Position numbers and translations under genes: made by a program. Of a DNA stretch of 64,000 nt, positions 17,574 through 26,829 are shown piece by piece. Source of the stretch: Candidatus Accumulibacter cognatus (GTDB taxonomy: Bacteria > Pseudomonadota > Gammaproteobacteria > Burkholderiales > Rhodocyclaceae); the NCBI GenBank assembly GCA_013414765.1, contig CP058708.1, forward strand, positions 801,553 to 865,552, read 5' to 3'. The stretch's first letter is position 1. Each line of letters begins with the position of its first letter. Below the pieces are notes generated by a model, which was not told where the DNA came from, did not search any database, and saw only the letters and a program-made list of their open reading frames with translations.

Positions 17574-17936
17574 CTATTCACGGGGGATGAGGCGATATGC
17601 CTGGGCACGTGATATATTGTTACGAACTTCGACCTGCCGCAAGGAAGTCGGCGCACCAATCGAGCCCGATACCCACGGATAAACCAGCAAAGCACCTGTC
17701 CGTGGACGGTCCTGGTTGTAAACACGCCATGCGTTGCTTCTCTGCATGAGATAGCCCGGCTCTGTCTGCGCAAGGGGAACGAAGCGTGACGTTAACCCCC
17801 CAGGAGGTGGCGGCATCACGACATTATAATCGACAGCATTATAATCAACGATAATTACCGCCTGAGCCGAAGATACCAGCAAGCTCATGGTAAAAATGCC
17901 CAATAGGCTATTTTTCATGAATTGCGACATTGCCAT
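17574..17936 (-). CDS. Small secreted protein, unknown
   Basis: The protein has up to 120 residues: a signal peptide (core NSLLGIFTMSLLVSSAQA) and a short mature part with a repeated VDYNAVDYNVV, a PPPPGG turn, and a C-terminal region rich in Arg, Tyr and Asn (RSNAWRVYNQDRPRTG). The start could be 17936, 17930 or 17918; the first overlaps the upstream gene by 29 bp. It resembles no family I can name. It lies within the operon, 129 bp before the metalloprotease gene. Confidence 0.5.
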   Translation of the reverse strand: MAMSQFMKNSLLGIFTMSLLVSSAQAVIIVDYNAVDYNVVMPPPPGGLTSRFVPLAQTEPGYLMQRSNAWRVYNQDRPRTGALLVYPWVSGSIGAPTSLRQVEVRNNISRAQAYRLIPRE

Positions 17937-18219
17937 CTTTTCCCCACTTGATTACATAGGTTTTGCCTGACTTCCTGGAGGTATAGGGTGATTTTCCTTT
18001 TGGGACCTTTTCCCCATCCACAAATACCTCCCCATTAATCACGGCAACACCCTCCATCTGTACATCCGGGTCAATGGTGCCCGCCGTGTTGCTGGCAACC
18101 GAACCACCCTTTCCTGTCTGAACTTTCACGCCAAGCCCGGACACATCAACAGATACTTGCGCCTGTGCAACCATTGCAACACCGAGAATGGCAAGAGAAA
18201 GGAGCGCCCACCATTTCAT
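17908..18219 (-). CDS. Small secreted protein, unknown
   Basis: This 103-residue protein has a signal peptide (MKWWALLSLAILGVAMVAQA). The mature part begins QVSVDVSGLGVKVQTGKGGS and continues with short beta-like strands (VAVINGEVFVDGEKVPKG), ending in a basic domain YTSRKSGKTYVIKWGKDGN. I choose the ATG at 18219 because GGAG lies seven bases upstream; a longer start exists at 18231. No family recognised. Confidence 0.55.
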   Translation of the reverse strand: MKWWALLSLAILGVAMVAQAQVSVDVSGLGVKVQTGKGGSVASNTAGTIDPDVQMEGVAVINGEVFVDGEKVPKGKSPYTSRKSGKTYVIKWGKDGNVAIHEK

Positions 18220-18288
18220 TAATATCTCCATATTTCACATCTATTAATCGTATAACGCATTGGGCAAGTGTTCGGTTGACATGAAAGT

Positions 18289-18873
18289 TCACCTACAACG
18301 AACTTTGACTTGCTGCCCATTGCGAAAGATATGCACGATGCTGCCTGATATGGTGTCGTCCCCAATTCTCCCGGAAACATTGTCGACATCATGGCAAGTC
18401 ACCAGAGGAATACCGTCCCGACCGACGTGGCTCAAATCGATGTCCTGAGCGTTCCCCGTTCCGGTATAGGCACGTGCGCGATTGCGTTGCTCAGTTTGGC
18501 GCGGTTGGCCGCCATCGAATCCGGCAACCCCGGAAGAGGATGGTGGTGGCGTAGGATTGTCACTGCCTGATTGATATGCCCTAGCCTTGTTGCGGTTTTC
18601 GAACGCTTTCTCTTCTATTGGTGCGCCGCCACGAGGAGCAAGAATCCCGACTCCCTCATCCTCCGGGTTTGCCGGTGCTTCGCCCTGATAGCGCACTGCC
18701 TTCTCACGCTGCGATTGCGAAGTCGATTTCGAAGGGGTCTTCTCCGGCCCAATGATCAATTCTGCTAACAGCCAGGCCTTCTCCGCCTGGCTCTCTGACG
18801 CCATGGCCATGGGTACCAGAATTGGGAGGATCAATGCACTGTTCAGGAGAAGTCTGTTGACCAGGGAGGACAT
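18289..18873 (-). CDS. Secreted protein, unknown, second gene of the operon
   Basis: The protein has 194 residues with a signal peptide (about 1-25, VPMAMA). The middle is a disordered-looking region rich in Ser, Pro, Gly, Gln and Arg, with two similar KARAY/RARAY segments (RNKARAYQSGS and RNRARAYTGTG), and a more ordered C-terminus (DGIPLVTCHDVDNVSGRIGD and GSIVHIFRNGQQVKVRCR) with two cysteines. It follows the CsgG-like gene by 14 bp. No family recognised. Confidence 0.55.
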   Translation of the reverse strand: MSSLVNRLLLNSALILPILVPMAMASESQAEKAWLLAELIIGPEKTPSKSTSQSQREKAVRYQGEAPANPEDEGVGILAPRGGAPIEEKAFENRNKARAYQSGSDNPTPPPSSSGVAGFDGGQPRQTEQRNRARAYTGTGNAQDIDLSHVGRDGIPLVTCHDVDNVSGRIGDDTISGSIVHIFRNGQQVKVRCR

Positions 18874-18887
18874 GGCGATCTCGTCGA

Positions 18888-20462
18888 TTAGCGGGTAACC
18901 GTGATGTCGACGTAACTGCTCATGGCAGTCGGGTTACCTTGACGGTACTGGCTCACGACTTCATCCAGCGAGCGAACAGGCAAAGGAGCCAAATCCCGGG
19001 CACCTTTCAGGTTACCCGGGACAACCAGTTCACGGTCAGCACCGATACAGGCAACCCGCTCCTTGCCAGGTTGATCGAAGCGAATCCGGAACCCGCCGCT
19101 GGGAAGCCTGACGGTGCTGCCAGAGCGCAAGGTCGGATTGCCAAAGAACTGGTTGGGAAAAATCCGTGCCACGGAACGATTGATATCTTCGTAGTAGCAA
19201 TATACCGTGCCATCTCCCGTCAAGGATAGCGACATATTCAGGAACTCTCCGACCTTGTAGCTTGGCTTGGAACCTTTGTCGCTGTCGAGATTGACCCGGA
19301 ATGCAGCGGCGGGGACAGCCTGCGGCGGGGGAAGTGCTACCGGCGCAGGCGCAGGCGCAGGCGCAGGAATCGGCCGGGCAGCCGCTGTTTTAGCCGGTGG
19401 CGTGCTGGGCACATAAGCCAGGTTGTTCTGGATGTCATCGAGCAGGCTGGCGTAAAGATCGAAGCTGATTCGCCCATCCGCCACCAGATTGTTCTGTGCC
19501 TGGTATTCAAGGATGGCATCCTTCAGCGTGTCATTCATCTTGCCGTCGATCGGGCCATTGTAACGGTTCATGCTGCCACCCAGCTTGCGCTGAACAAAAG
19601 TGATCCTTTCGTTTTCTTTCAGCGTTTCGTAGGTTTCCAGTGCCTGCTCGCGGATCACCGGATTGGTGATGTCCGCATCCAGGCAACGCCAATAAGGCAC
19701 CTGGGTGAATTGACCAAGGGTTTCGATCAGGCCGAGCTCAAGCAGAGTCCGCGTCGTCGCACCCAGGCCTTCCGAGCGGCTGAAGTCGAGATTGAAAGAG
19801 AGGCCAACCTTACCCAATTTACCTCCCGCTTCACCGGATTTGCCGGTTTTGATAATGACCATCGTATTGGAAGTGCTGGTTTGCGGAAGAATCTTTCGAG
19901 TGGCCGCATCGCCGATACTCATGTCCATGCTGATCAGGTCATAGGAGGCATCGGAAGAGAAACCAAAGTCGAAGAAAGCGGCCGCCAAACCGAAACCACT
20001 GTTCTTGCGAATGGTATTGTCATCCATCTGGGTGATCGATCCCCGAATGTAGTAATCGGGGATTTTCATCATGGACTGGCCCTTGGTGTCGAAAAGTCGT
20101 GCCAAGTCGTCTCCGCCGCCATGAAAGTCGATAAACTCAAAGGCGTTGCTCTTGACCGTCATTTTGGCGATGGCGGTAATCAGCATTTCCTTGGTACCTG
20201 TGCGCACCTTGCCGGTCTCATCCGGGATGCCGGTCGAGGTCACGACGATGCCGTTCTTGCCATAGGCGAGGAACAATTCATCCATGCATCGCAAGGCCTG
20301 GGAAAAATTGGTCACCGTCTTGATGGCCGGGGTCTTCGGGGCGGCAGCGTTGGAAACGGTTGCTGCCGGGTCTTGCGATTTGCCGAGCACGTCCTGCGCA
20401 GAAGCAAGGTTGCAGAACAGCGCCAGTGGAATCATCGTTAAACCGGGGATCAGTTTCGACAT
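18888..20462 (-). CDS. CsgG/HfaB-like outer-membrane secretion protein with PG-binding and DUF4384-like domains
   Basis: The protein has 524 residues, signal peptide about 1-23 (ASAQ, no lipobox). Residues about 45-275 resemble the CsgG/HfaB fold that forms curli or holdfast-anchor secretion channels: DYYIRGSITQMDDN, then a Gly/Phe-rich SGFGLAAAFFDFGFSSDAS and a helix TTRTLLELGLIETLGQF. Then follow a peptidoglycan-binding-1-like domain (about 300-360, NGPIDGKMNDTLKDAILEYQ), a Pro/Ala linker (about 372-395) and a DUF4384-like domain (about 400-500, GTVYCYYEDINRSVARIFPN). The start at 20462 is preceded by AAGAAGG. It heads a ten-gene operon of exported proteins. A small palindrome CGCAAT/ATTGCG lies 34-53 bp upstream of the start. 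Loss of the usual lipid anchor is unusual for CsgG. Confidence 0.65.
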   Translation of the reverse strand: MSKLIPGLTMIPLALFCNLASAQDVLGKSQDPAATVSNAAAPKTPAIKTVTNFSQALRCMDELFLAYGKNGIVVTSTGIPDETGKVRTGTKEMLITAIAKMTVKSNAFEFIDFHGGGDDLARLFDTKGQSMMKIPDYYIRGSITQMDDNTIRKNSGFGLAAAFFDFGFSSDASYDLISMDMSIGDAATRKILPQTSTSNTMVIIKTGKSGEAGGKLGKVGLSFNLDFSRSEGLGATTRTLLELGLIETLGQFTQVPYWRCLDADITNPVIREQALETYETLKENERITFVQRKLGGSMNRYNGPIDGKMNDTLKDAILEYQAQNNLVADGRISFDLYASLLDDIQNNLAYVPSTPPAKTAAARPIPAPAPAPAPVALPPPQAVPAAAFRVNLDSDKGSKPSYKVGEFLNMSLSLTGDGTVYCYYEDINRSVARIFPNQFFGNPTLRSGSTVRLPSGGFRIRFDQPGKERVACIGADRELVVPGNLKGARDLAPLPVRSLDEVVSQYRQGNPTAMSSYVDITVTR

Positions 20463-20665
20463 AGTTAAACCTTCTTGATGAAATCGATCGTTCAGCGCAA
20501 TCGAAAAAAATTGCGTCCAATAGCATACTCTACCACCAAGAGATAGCCGTCTAACAAGGAAATATTTCACGATTTGTTTGTATCAGAACGACCCAGACGG
20601 GTCTTCCGTACTCGGCAAACCGTCTTCGAGAGCTTGCCATCCCGCTGCCCGGGGGGAATCGATCG

Positions 20666-20689
20666 ACTGCTGTCGTGAGCGACAGCAGT
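20666..20689. repeat. Perfect 10-bp hairpin between two minus-strand operons
   Basis: ACTGCTGTCG and its exact complement flank TGAG. The hairpin lies 18 bp past the stop codon of the kinase/phosphatase gene, so it may terminate that operon; no T-run follows, so this would be weak or factor-dependent. Confidence 0.55.
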
Positions 20690-20706
20690 GCGTGGAGTGG
20701 GAGTAT

Positions 20707-22389
20707 TCAGCGTGTCAGCAGCATCAGCATCAGCAGATTGGCGAAAAGCGATATGCTGGCAATGATTCGCCAGGTGAGCAACGGGTTGCGTAGAGCCAGC
20801 GGAGTCACTGGAGGTCGGTTGAGCGGTCGGGTGGCACCGCGTTCGAGCGCCAGCAGGAATTCTTCAGCGGTTTCGAAGCGCTGCGCGGGATCTTTCGCAA
20901 CCGCCTTGAGCAAAATGTTCTCCAGCCAGCCTGGGATATCCGGACGGTAGCGCGTCGGCGCCAAGGGTTCGCCAAATTTTGGGTGCTGAAAGGGTTCGAC
21001 CTCGCCATAGGGATATTTGCGGGTCAGCAGATGGTAGAGCACGACACCGGCGGCATAGAGGTCATGCGTGGTACTTGCCCTTCCACCCGAAAAGAGTTCC
21101 GGCGCCATGTAGCTCGGTGTGCCAGGATTGCCTCTGTCGATTTCGTCTTCGGACAAACTGATCGCAACGCCGAGATCGAGAATGCGCAGGCGGCCGTCAC
21201 GCCCGAGGTGAATGTTTGCGGGCTTGATGTCACGGTGGGCGACGTCGAGGCGGTGCAGCGCCGAGAGGCCCTTTATTAAACGGATGCCATGCAGGACGGC
21301 ATCCGCAACGGTAAAATGCATGTCGGCATCAAGCATCCGCTGCAGCGTCCCACCCTCGTGCCAAGTCTGCAGGTAATACAGGCAACTGCGTCGTTCGGCC
21401 GGGAGCAGTTGCGGGAAGAAAGGCGAGACGATACGCCGGGCACGCCATTCTTCCATGATCAATGCTCGAATTTCGTCGGCATCATCGGCGAGTTCTGGAC
21501 GCAGTGTCTTGAGCACCAGAGGTTGGCCGGACAACAGGTCGGTGACACGGTAAAGCAGGGTTGCTCGCGAGTCGTGCAGCACTTCGTCGATGCGCAGACC
21601 ATCGAAGGTCTGCCCAGGCTTGAATCGGGGCGGCAAGGGCAGGCGCGACGTGCCTTCGAGCGAGTCACGCAGGTTTTCCGCAGGCAGTTCGGCGACGCGC
21701 AAGACCACGGCGCTGGCATTGTCCTGGCTGCCCGACGCCAGCGCCAGGCTGGTTAGCGATGCGGCAGCCTGCTGCGCGTCGGGATGTGCGATCAGCACAC
21801 CACAGATGCGCTGCTTGTCGAGTACGCCCCAGACGCCGTCGGAGCAAAGCAAGAAACAGTCTCCCTCCTGCAGTTCGCCGTCAACAAAATCGAGATGGAA
21901 GTGACGGTCGAGGCCAACTGCCCTTGACAGAACGTTCCTGAGTTCGGGGTGCTCCCATACGTGGTCGGTTGTCAAGCGCCGGCAGACGCCATCGCGCAGC
22001 AGATAGAGGCGCGAGTCGCCGACATGTGCGCACACGTAACGTCGGCCGCGCAGCACCAGCGTGGTGAGTGTCGTCGCCATACCGGCGAGTTCGGGTTGCC
22101 GGCCGGCTTCGGCCATGACCCAACGGTTGAGCGGAACGACGACCTTTTCCAGCGCATGCGGCACGCTCCAGGTCTCGGGTGTCGCGTAATAGTCGGAGAG
22201 CAGGCTACGTACGGTGTACTCGGCGGCCTCGCGCCCGCCCTTGTGACCGCCGATGCCGTCGGCAACGGCCGCGATCAGGCCCTTGTTCTCAAGATCTGCG
22301 CCGTACGGGGTGACCATGCCGCAGAAGTCCTCATTACGTTCGCGAGGACCGGTCAGCGAGGAGTGACCAACGTCGACAGTCAGCGGCAT
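20707..22389 (-). CDS. PP2C-type phosphatase / Ser-Thr protein kinase fusion
   Basis: This 560-residue bifunctional regulator has a PP2C phosphatase domain (about 5-240) with RNEDF, ADGIGGHKGG, HVGDSRLYLL, LLCSDGVWG and SQDNASAVVL. A Hanks-type kinase follows (about 265-520) with the Lys in LVLKTL, HRDIKPANIHL and PSYMAPE. The magnesium-binding motif is DLG, not DFG, and a canonical glycine-rich loop is not evident. A C-terminal transmembrane helix (about 535-558, ASISLFANLLMLML) anchors it. It follows the nitrate transporter gene by about 75 bp. Fusions of this type are known beside nitrate assimilation genes in beta-proteobacteria. A role in controlling transport or nitrate use is inferred from position. 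Confidence 0.9.
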   Translation of the reverse strand: MPLTVDVGHSSLTGPRERNEDFCGMVTPYGADLENKGLIAAVADGIGGHKGGREAAEYTVRSLLSDYYATPETWSVPHALEKVVVPLNRWVMAEAGRQPELAGMATTLTTLVLRGRRYVCAHVGDSRLYLLRDGVCRRLTTDHVWEHPELRNVLSRAVGLDRHFHLDFVDGELQEGDCFLLCSDGVWGVLDKQRICGVLIAHPDAQQAAASLTSLALASGSQDNASAVVLRVAELPAENLRDSLEGTSRLPLPPRFKPGQTFDGLRIDEVLHDSRATLLYRVTDLLSGQPLVLKTLRPELADDADEIRALIMEEWRARRIVSPFFPQLLPAERRSCLYYLQTWHEGGTLQRMLDADMHFTVADAVLHGIRLIKGLSALHRLDVAHRDIKPANIHLGRDGRLRILDLGVAISLSEDEIDRGNPGTPSYMAPELFSGGRASTTHDLYAAGVVLYHLLTRKYPYGEVEPFQHPKFGEPLAPTRYRPDIPGWLENILLKAVAKDPAQRFETAEEFLLALERGATRPLNRPPVTPLALRNPLLTWRIIASISLFANLLMLMLLTR

Positions 22390-22464
22390 GCGGGCTTGGC
22401 TCCGGAAAGGAAAGGGCGGCAGGTCGCAATGTACCGTGCCGCCCGCGCGAAGAAAACCACCGGT

Positions 22465-23676
22465 TCAGATTTTGGCTGCCGTCAGGTGCGCAGCACCCCA
22501 AGTCGTGCGCCAGCGGTTCTTGACCCCCGAAAGGCCGGCGAAAGCCAATAGAGCCAGTGCGGCAAAGATCAGGAAGCCGATCTGATAGCTGCCGGTGATC
22601 TGCTTAGCGTAACCAAGCGACGATGCCAAGTAGAAGCCGCCGACACCTCCGGCCATGCCGACCAGACCGGTCATGACACCAATTTCCTTGCGGAAGCGCT
22701 GCGGCACTAACTGGAAGACGGCACCGTTGCCCATGCCGAGCGCCAGCATCGCGCCGACGAAAGCAAGCAGCGCCATCCACGCCGTCGGCAGGCCCATGCT
22801 GACGACGCCGAGGAAGGCCGCCGCCAGAAGGTACATCACCGACAGGCTCTTGATGCCGCCGATGCGGTCAGCGACGTTGCCGCCAATCGGTCGCACCAGT
22901 GATCCGGCAAATACGCAGGCGGCAGTGAAGAAGCCGGCGGTCTTGGCGTCGAGCCCGTACTGGATATTGAAATAGATAGTCAACGACGAGGCGAGGCCGA
23001 CGAAACCACCGAAGGTTACCGAGTAGAAGAACATGAACCACCAAGCGTCGGTGTCCTTGAGTACTTTCAGGTATTCGGCCAGTGATTTCGGTGCCGGGCA
23101 CTCGGGCGCGTCCTTGGCGGCGACCAGATAGAAGATGAAGACCAGAACCAGAGGGATCAGCGCCAGACCGAAAACGTTGCTCCAGCCAAAAGCAATCGCC
23201 AGGCTCGGTGCGATCAGCGCCGCGAGCGCCGTTCCCGAGTTGCCGGCACCGGCGATCCCGAGTGCCGTTCCCTGATGCTCGGGCGGATACCAACGAGAAG
23301 CAAGCGGCAGTGCGACCGCGAAAGAGGCACCGGCGACACCGAGGAACACGCCGAGGATCAGCGTCTGCTCGTAGCTGTGGATACCGAAATACCAAGCGAA
23401 GAACAGTGCAACGATGACGATCACCTGGCCGATGGCACCGGCCAGTTTCGGTTTCAGGTGGTCGACGAGAATGCCCATGAAGATTCGCAGAATGGCACCA
23501 GCGAGAACCGGAGTGGCGACCATCATCCCTTTCTGTGCGTGCGTAAGGCCAAGATCCTTGGCGATCTGCACGCCCAGAGGTCCGAGCATGACCCAAACCA
23601 TGAAGGCCAGGTCGAAATAGAGAAAAGCTGCCAGCAACGTCGGCCGATGCCCCGCCTTCCAGAATGTCTTGTCCAT
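22465..23676 (-). CDS. nasA: Nitrate/nitrite MFS transporter
   Basis: This 403-residue major facilitator protein of the NarK/NasA nitrate-porter group has 12 hydrophobic segments. Family features include FDLAFMVWVMLGPLG in the first helix and the Gly-rich nitrate-signature-like stretches GVAGASFAVALPLAS and GIAGAGNSGTALAALIAP. It lies 17 bp after nirD, in the order nirB-nirD-nasA-kinase. It should import nitrate for assimilation, or export nitrite; the direction cannot be read from sequence. No nitrate reductase (nasC/narB) gene is inside the window. Confidence 0.9.
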   Translation of the reverse strand: MDKTFWKAGHRPTLLAAFLYFDLAFMVWVMLGPLGVQIAKDLGLTHAQKGMMVATPVLAGAILRIFMGILVDHLKPKLAGAIGQVIVIVALFFAWYFGIHSYEQTLILGVFLGVAGASFAVALPLASRWYPPEHQGTALGIAGAGNSGTALAALIAPSLAIAFGWSNVFGLALIPLVLVFIFYLVAAKDAPECPAPKSLAEYLKVLKDTDAWWFMFFYSVTFGGFVGLASSLTIYFNIQYGLDAKTAGFFTAACVFAGSLVRPIGGNVADRIGGIKSLSVMYLLAAAFLGVVSMGLPTAWMALLAFVGAMLALGMGNGAVFQLVPQRFRKEIGVMTGLVGMAGGVGGFYLASSLGYAKQITGSYQIGFLIFAALALLAFAGLSGVKNRWRTTWGAAHLTAAKI

Positions 23677-23693
23677 GCTTTTATCCCTTCAAT

Positions 23694-24002
23694 TCAGAGT
23701 TGTAGAAAAACCGTTCCGCTGTCGATACGGACGGGGTAGCGACGTGTGCAGCCTTCGTCGGGAGCCACCGCTTCACCTGTATCGAGGCGCAGTTTCCAAC
23801 CGTGCAGCGGGCAGGTCACCTGGTTGCCATGTACGAGTCCCTGCGACAGCGGCCCGCCCTTGTGCGGGCACTGATCGCGCAGTGCAAACACCTCACCGCC
23901 CGAGGTGCGGAAGATGGCGATATTGCCGCTGGTCGAGCGCACTACGCGGCTGCCCATGCGCGGGATTTCGTCAAGCTCACAGATCGATTTCCATTCAGCC
24001 AT
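23694..24002 (-). CDS. nirD: Nitrite reductase (NADH) small subunit
   Basis: The product is a 102-residue Rieske-type 2Fe-2S protein, the small subunit of assimilatory NADH-nitrite reductase. The ligands are in CPHKGG and CPLHGW. I use the ATG at 24002 because GGAGA lies six bases upstream; a longer frame to 24023 would overlap nirB. It lies directly downstream of nirB. Confidence 0.93.
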   Translation of the reverse strand: MAEWKSICELDEIPRMGSRVVRSTSGNIAIFRTSGGEVFALRDQCPHKGGPLSQGLVHGNQVTCPLHGWKLRLDTGEAVAPDEGCTRRYPVRIDSGTVFLQL

Positions 24003-24019
24003 TTCTGTTCTCCAATCCT

Positions 24020-26464
24020 TCATACCGAAAGCAGTTCATACTCGTTGTGCTCGACACCGGCAATACGCTCGGCCCAGGGATCCTTGGCATCCTTCAACTC
24101 GGCCAGCAAGCGCCCGTACAGCGCCCGGCGGTTCTCTTCGTCCTCGACGACGCGCTGCTTGGCGTGGTCGAGTCCGACACGTTCAAGGTAATGGCAGGTT
24201 CGTTCGAGGTAGAAACCTTCTTCGCGGTAGAGCTGCAGGAAAGCGCCGGCGTACTCCATCACTTCTTCATCACTCCTGACCTTGACGAAGAACTGCGCGA
24301 CCTCGGTCTTGATTCCGCCGTTGCCGCCGACGTACAGTTCGTAACCCGAATCGACGCCGATCACGCCGACGTCCTTGATACCAGCCTCGGCACAGTTGCG
24401 CGGACAGCCCGAAACTGCCAGCTTGACCTTATGCGGTGCGTACATGTCGAACAGCATCTTCTCGAGCTTGACGCCCATGGCCATCGCCAGTTGCGTACCG
24501 AAGCGGCAGTGCTCCAGACCAACACAGGTCTTGACGGTGCGAATCGATTTACCGTAGGCGTGCCCCGAGGGCATGTCTAGATCCTTCCAGATGCTGATCA
24601 GGTCTTCCTTCCTGATCCCGAGCAGGTCGATGCGCTGGCCACCGGTGACCTTGATCGTCGGCACTTGGTACTTGTCGGCAACATCAGCGATTCGGCGCAA
24701 CTCAGCCGCCGTGGTTACCCCCCCCCACATCCGTGGCACCACCGAGAAGGTGCCGTCCTTCTGGATATTCGCGTGTGCCCGTTCGTTGATCAGGCGTGAG
24801 CGTGGATCGTCCTTAACCTCTTTCGGCCAGGTCGAGATCAGGTAGTAGTTCAGCGCCGGACGGCACTTGTCACAGCCGTCAGGCGTCTGCCATTCGAGGA
24901 AGCGCATGACTGCGTCAATGCTCAGCAAGTGCTGCGCACGAATCGCGTCGCGCACTTCCTGGTGTGAGTAATCAGTACAGCCGCAAACCGCTTTTCGGTT
25001 CGAAGCCGCCGGGGTATAGGCTCCGCCAATCGTCGCCGAGAGGATCTGTTCGCAGAGGCCAGCGCAGGAGCCGCAGGACGATGCTGCCTTGGTGTGTTTC
25101 TTGATGTCGTCAAGCGTGAACAGCCCCTTTTCCTTGATCGCCTTGACGATGCTGCCCTTGCTGACGCCGTTGCAACCGCACACTTCGGAGCTGTCGGCCA
25201 TGGACGCCGCTTTGCTGTGACCCTGATGACCGACATCGCCGACATGTGACTGTCCGAATAGCAGATGATCGCGAATCTCATGGATGTCCTGGCCGTCGCG
25301 CAGCAACTGGAAGTACCAAGGACCATCGGCGGTGTCCCCATAGAGAACTCCACCAACCAGTTTGTTGTCCTTGATCACCAGTTTCTTGTAAACGCCACCT
25401 GCGGCATCATTGAGGACGATTTCCTCGCTATCGTGACCGCCAAAAAAGTCACCGGCTGAGAACAGGTCGATACCAGTGACCTTGAGCTTGGTCGATGTGA
25501 CCGATCCGGTGTAGCGGCTGATCCCGTAATTGCCGAGATGGTTGGCTGCAACCTTGCCCTGCTCGAAAAGCGGCGCGACGAGTCCGTACGCAACCCCACG
25601 GTGTGCAACACATTCCCCGACGGCGTAGATTTTCGGGTCGTAGGTTTGCATGGTGTCGTTGACCACGATACCACGGTGGCAATAGATGCCTGCCGATTCG
25701 GCCAGCGTCGTATTCGGGCGAATGCCCACAGCCATCACCACCAGATCGGCAGGGATCTGCAGACCATCCTTGAGGCGGATGGCGGCGACGCGCCCGCTCT
25801 CACCGGCGATCAACATTTCAGTCTGTTTTCCTAGCAGGAACTTCAGACCGCGATCTTCAAGCGATTTTTGCAACATCCAGCCGGCGGTCTGGTCGAGCTG
25901 GCGTTCGAGCAGCCAGTCGGCGAGATGGACCACCGTCACGTCCATCCCACGCAGCTTGAGTCCGTTGGCCGCTTCGAGACCGAGCAGGCCGCCACCGATC
26001 ACCACTGCATGTCGGTAGCGGCGCGCGGCGTCGATCATCGCGTCGGTATCGCCGATGTCGCGATAGGAAATGACCCCCGGCAGATCATTGCCGGGCACCG
26101 GCAGGATGAACGGGTTCGAACCGGTAGCCAGCAGCAGGCGGTCATACGGCGCTTCGGTGCCGTCCTCGGCGATCACCCGGCGCAGAACGCGGTCGATCCT
26201 GCTCACTTTTTTGCCGAGGTGCAATTTGATACCGTGCTCAGCGTACCAGCTATGATCGTTGAGAATGATGTCCTGGATCGTCATTTCGCCGGCCAGCACC
26301 GGCGAAAGCAGGATGCGGTTGTAGTTGGGGTGCGGCTCGGCACCGAAAACAGTGATATCGTACTGATCGGGGGCGATCTTCAGCAATTCCTCAAGCGTGC
26401 GTACGCCAGCCATCCCGTTGCCGACCATCACCAGATTTTTCTTGCCCATCTTCATGGCTCCCAT
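24020..26464 (-). CDS. nirB: Nitrite reductase (NADH) large subunit
   Basis: This enzyme reduces nitrite to ammonium with NADH. The ~814 residues contain an FAD/NADH oxidoreductase domain (about 5-300; VMVGNGMAGVRTLEELL, YAVGECVAHRG) and two BFD-like 2Fe-2S regions (about 420-470 and 490-540; CGCNG/SCGSCAGLC and CGCTD/GCDKC). A siroheme/4Fe-4S sulfite/nitrite reductase half (about 560-790) has the cluster motif CVGLEHC and SGCPRNC. Several ATGs are possible; 26464 has AGGA seven bases upstream. It is first in the operon, so regulation by nitrogen or nitrate signals would act in the 26465-26829 region. Confidence 0.95.
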   Translation of the reverse strand: MGAMKMGKKNLVMVGNGMAGVRTLEELLKIAPDQYDITVFGAEPHPNYNRILLSPVLAGEMTIQDIILNDHSWYAEHGIKLHLGKKVSRIDRVLRRVIAEDGTEAPYDRLLLATGSNPFILPVPGNDLPGVISYRDIGDTDAMIDAARRYRHAVVIGGGLLGLEAANGLKLRGMDVTVVHLADWLLERQLDQTAGWMLQKSLEDRGLKFLLGKQTEMLIAGESGRVAAIRLKDGLQIPADLVVMAVGIRPNTTLAESAGIYCHRGIVVNDTMQTYDPKIYAVGECVAHRGVAYGLVAPLFEQGKVAANHLGNYGISRYTGSVTSTKLKVTGIDLFSAGDFFGGHDSEEIVLNDAAGGVYKKLVIKDNKLVGGVLYGDTADGPWYFQLLRDGQDIHEIRDHLLFGQSHVGDVGHQGHSKAASMADSSEVCGCNGVSKGSIVKAIKEKGLFTLDDIKKHTKAASSCGSCAGLCEQILSATIGGAYTPAASNRKAVCGCTDYSHQEVRDAIRAQHLLSIDAVMRFLEWQTPDGCDKCRPALNYYLISTWPKEVKDDPRSRLINERAHANIQKDGTFSVVPRMWGGVTTAAELRRIADVADKYQVPTIKVTGGQRIDLLGIRKEDLISIWKDLDMPSGHAYGKSIRTVKTCVGLEHCRFGTQLAMAMGVKLEKMLFDMYAPHKVKLAVSGCPRNCAEAGIKDVGVIGVDSGYELYVGGNGGIKTEVAQFFVKVRSDEEVMEYAGAFLQLYREEGFYLERTCHYLERVGLDHAKQRVVEDEENRRALYGRLLAELKDAKDPWAERIAGVEHNEYELLSV

Positions 26465-26829
26465 TGATACGTCCTGATGGCCAACCTCTAGCAACAACCG
26501 TGCCCGAAATTTCTGCGCTGATTTTTCATGCCTTTTGATCTACCCTGCACCACCGCCGATGATGCGACGCACAATTTCAGGGCATGCTGCTGCATTCTGG
26601 TGCGGTGATGTAGGTGGTTGCCGGCATACGACAGTGGCAATCGCCGGGCATGCGGGTTGGCAGGATGTCGACCGCAGCCTACGCTTCGGGCCACCACTAA
26701 AAGGCAACTTTTTCACGTCCGCACAGGACATATCCGGTTAAAATCTTTTTTGGGTTGATCGTATTGTCGGATATGCTGTCCGGCTTGCCGGTGCAGCCGG
26801 CAGCCATTGGAAAAACCGGGAGGGAATCA
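26465..26829. other. Divergent intergenic region between nirB and the COG3014 lipoprotein gene
   Basis: These 365 bp should hold the promoters of both the nirB operon (minus) and the 26830 gene (plus). I see no open frame with coding character. A sigma-54-like site on the minus strand was considered but its spacing is off by one base. The plus-strand gene has a clear GGGAGG ribosome-binding site just before 26830. Confidence 0.5.

Noticed and set aside
26535-26640. Sigma-54-like promoter (CGCAC near ATGCA) upstream of nirB
   Set aside because: The spacing between the two elements is one base off the consensus and the first element lacks GG.
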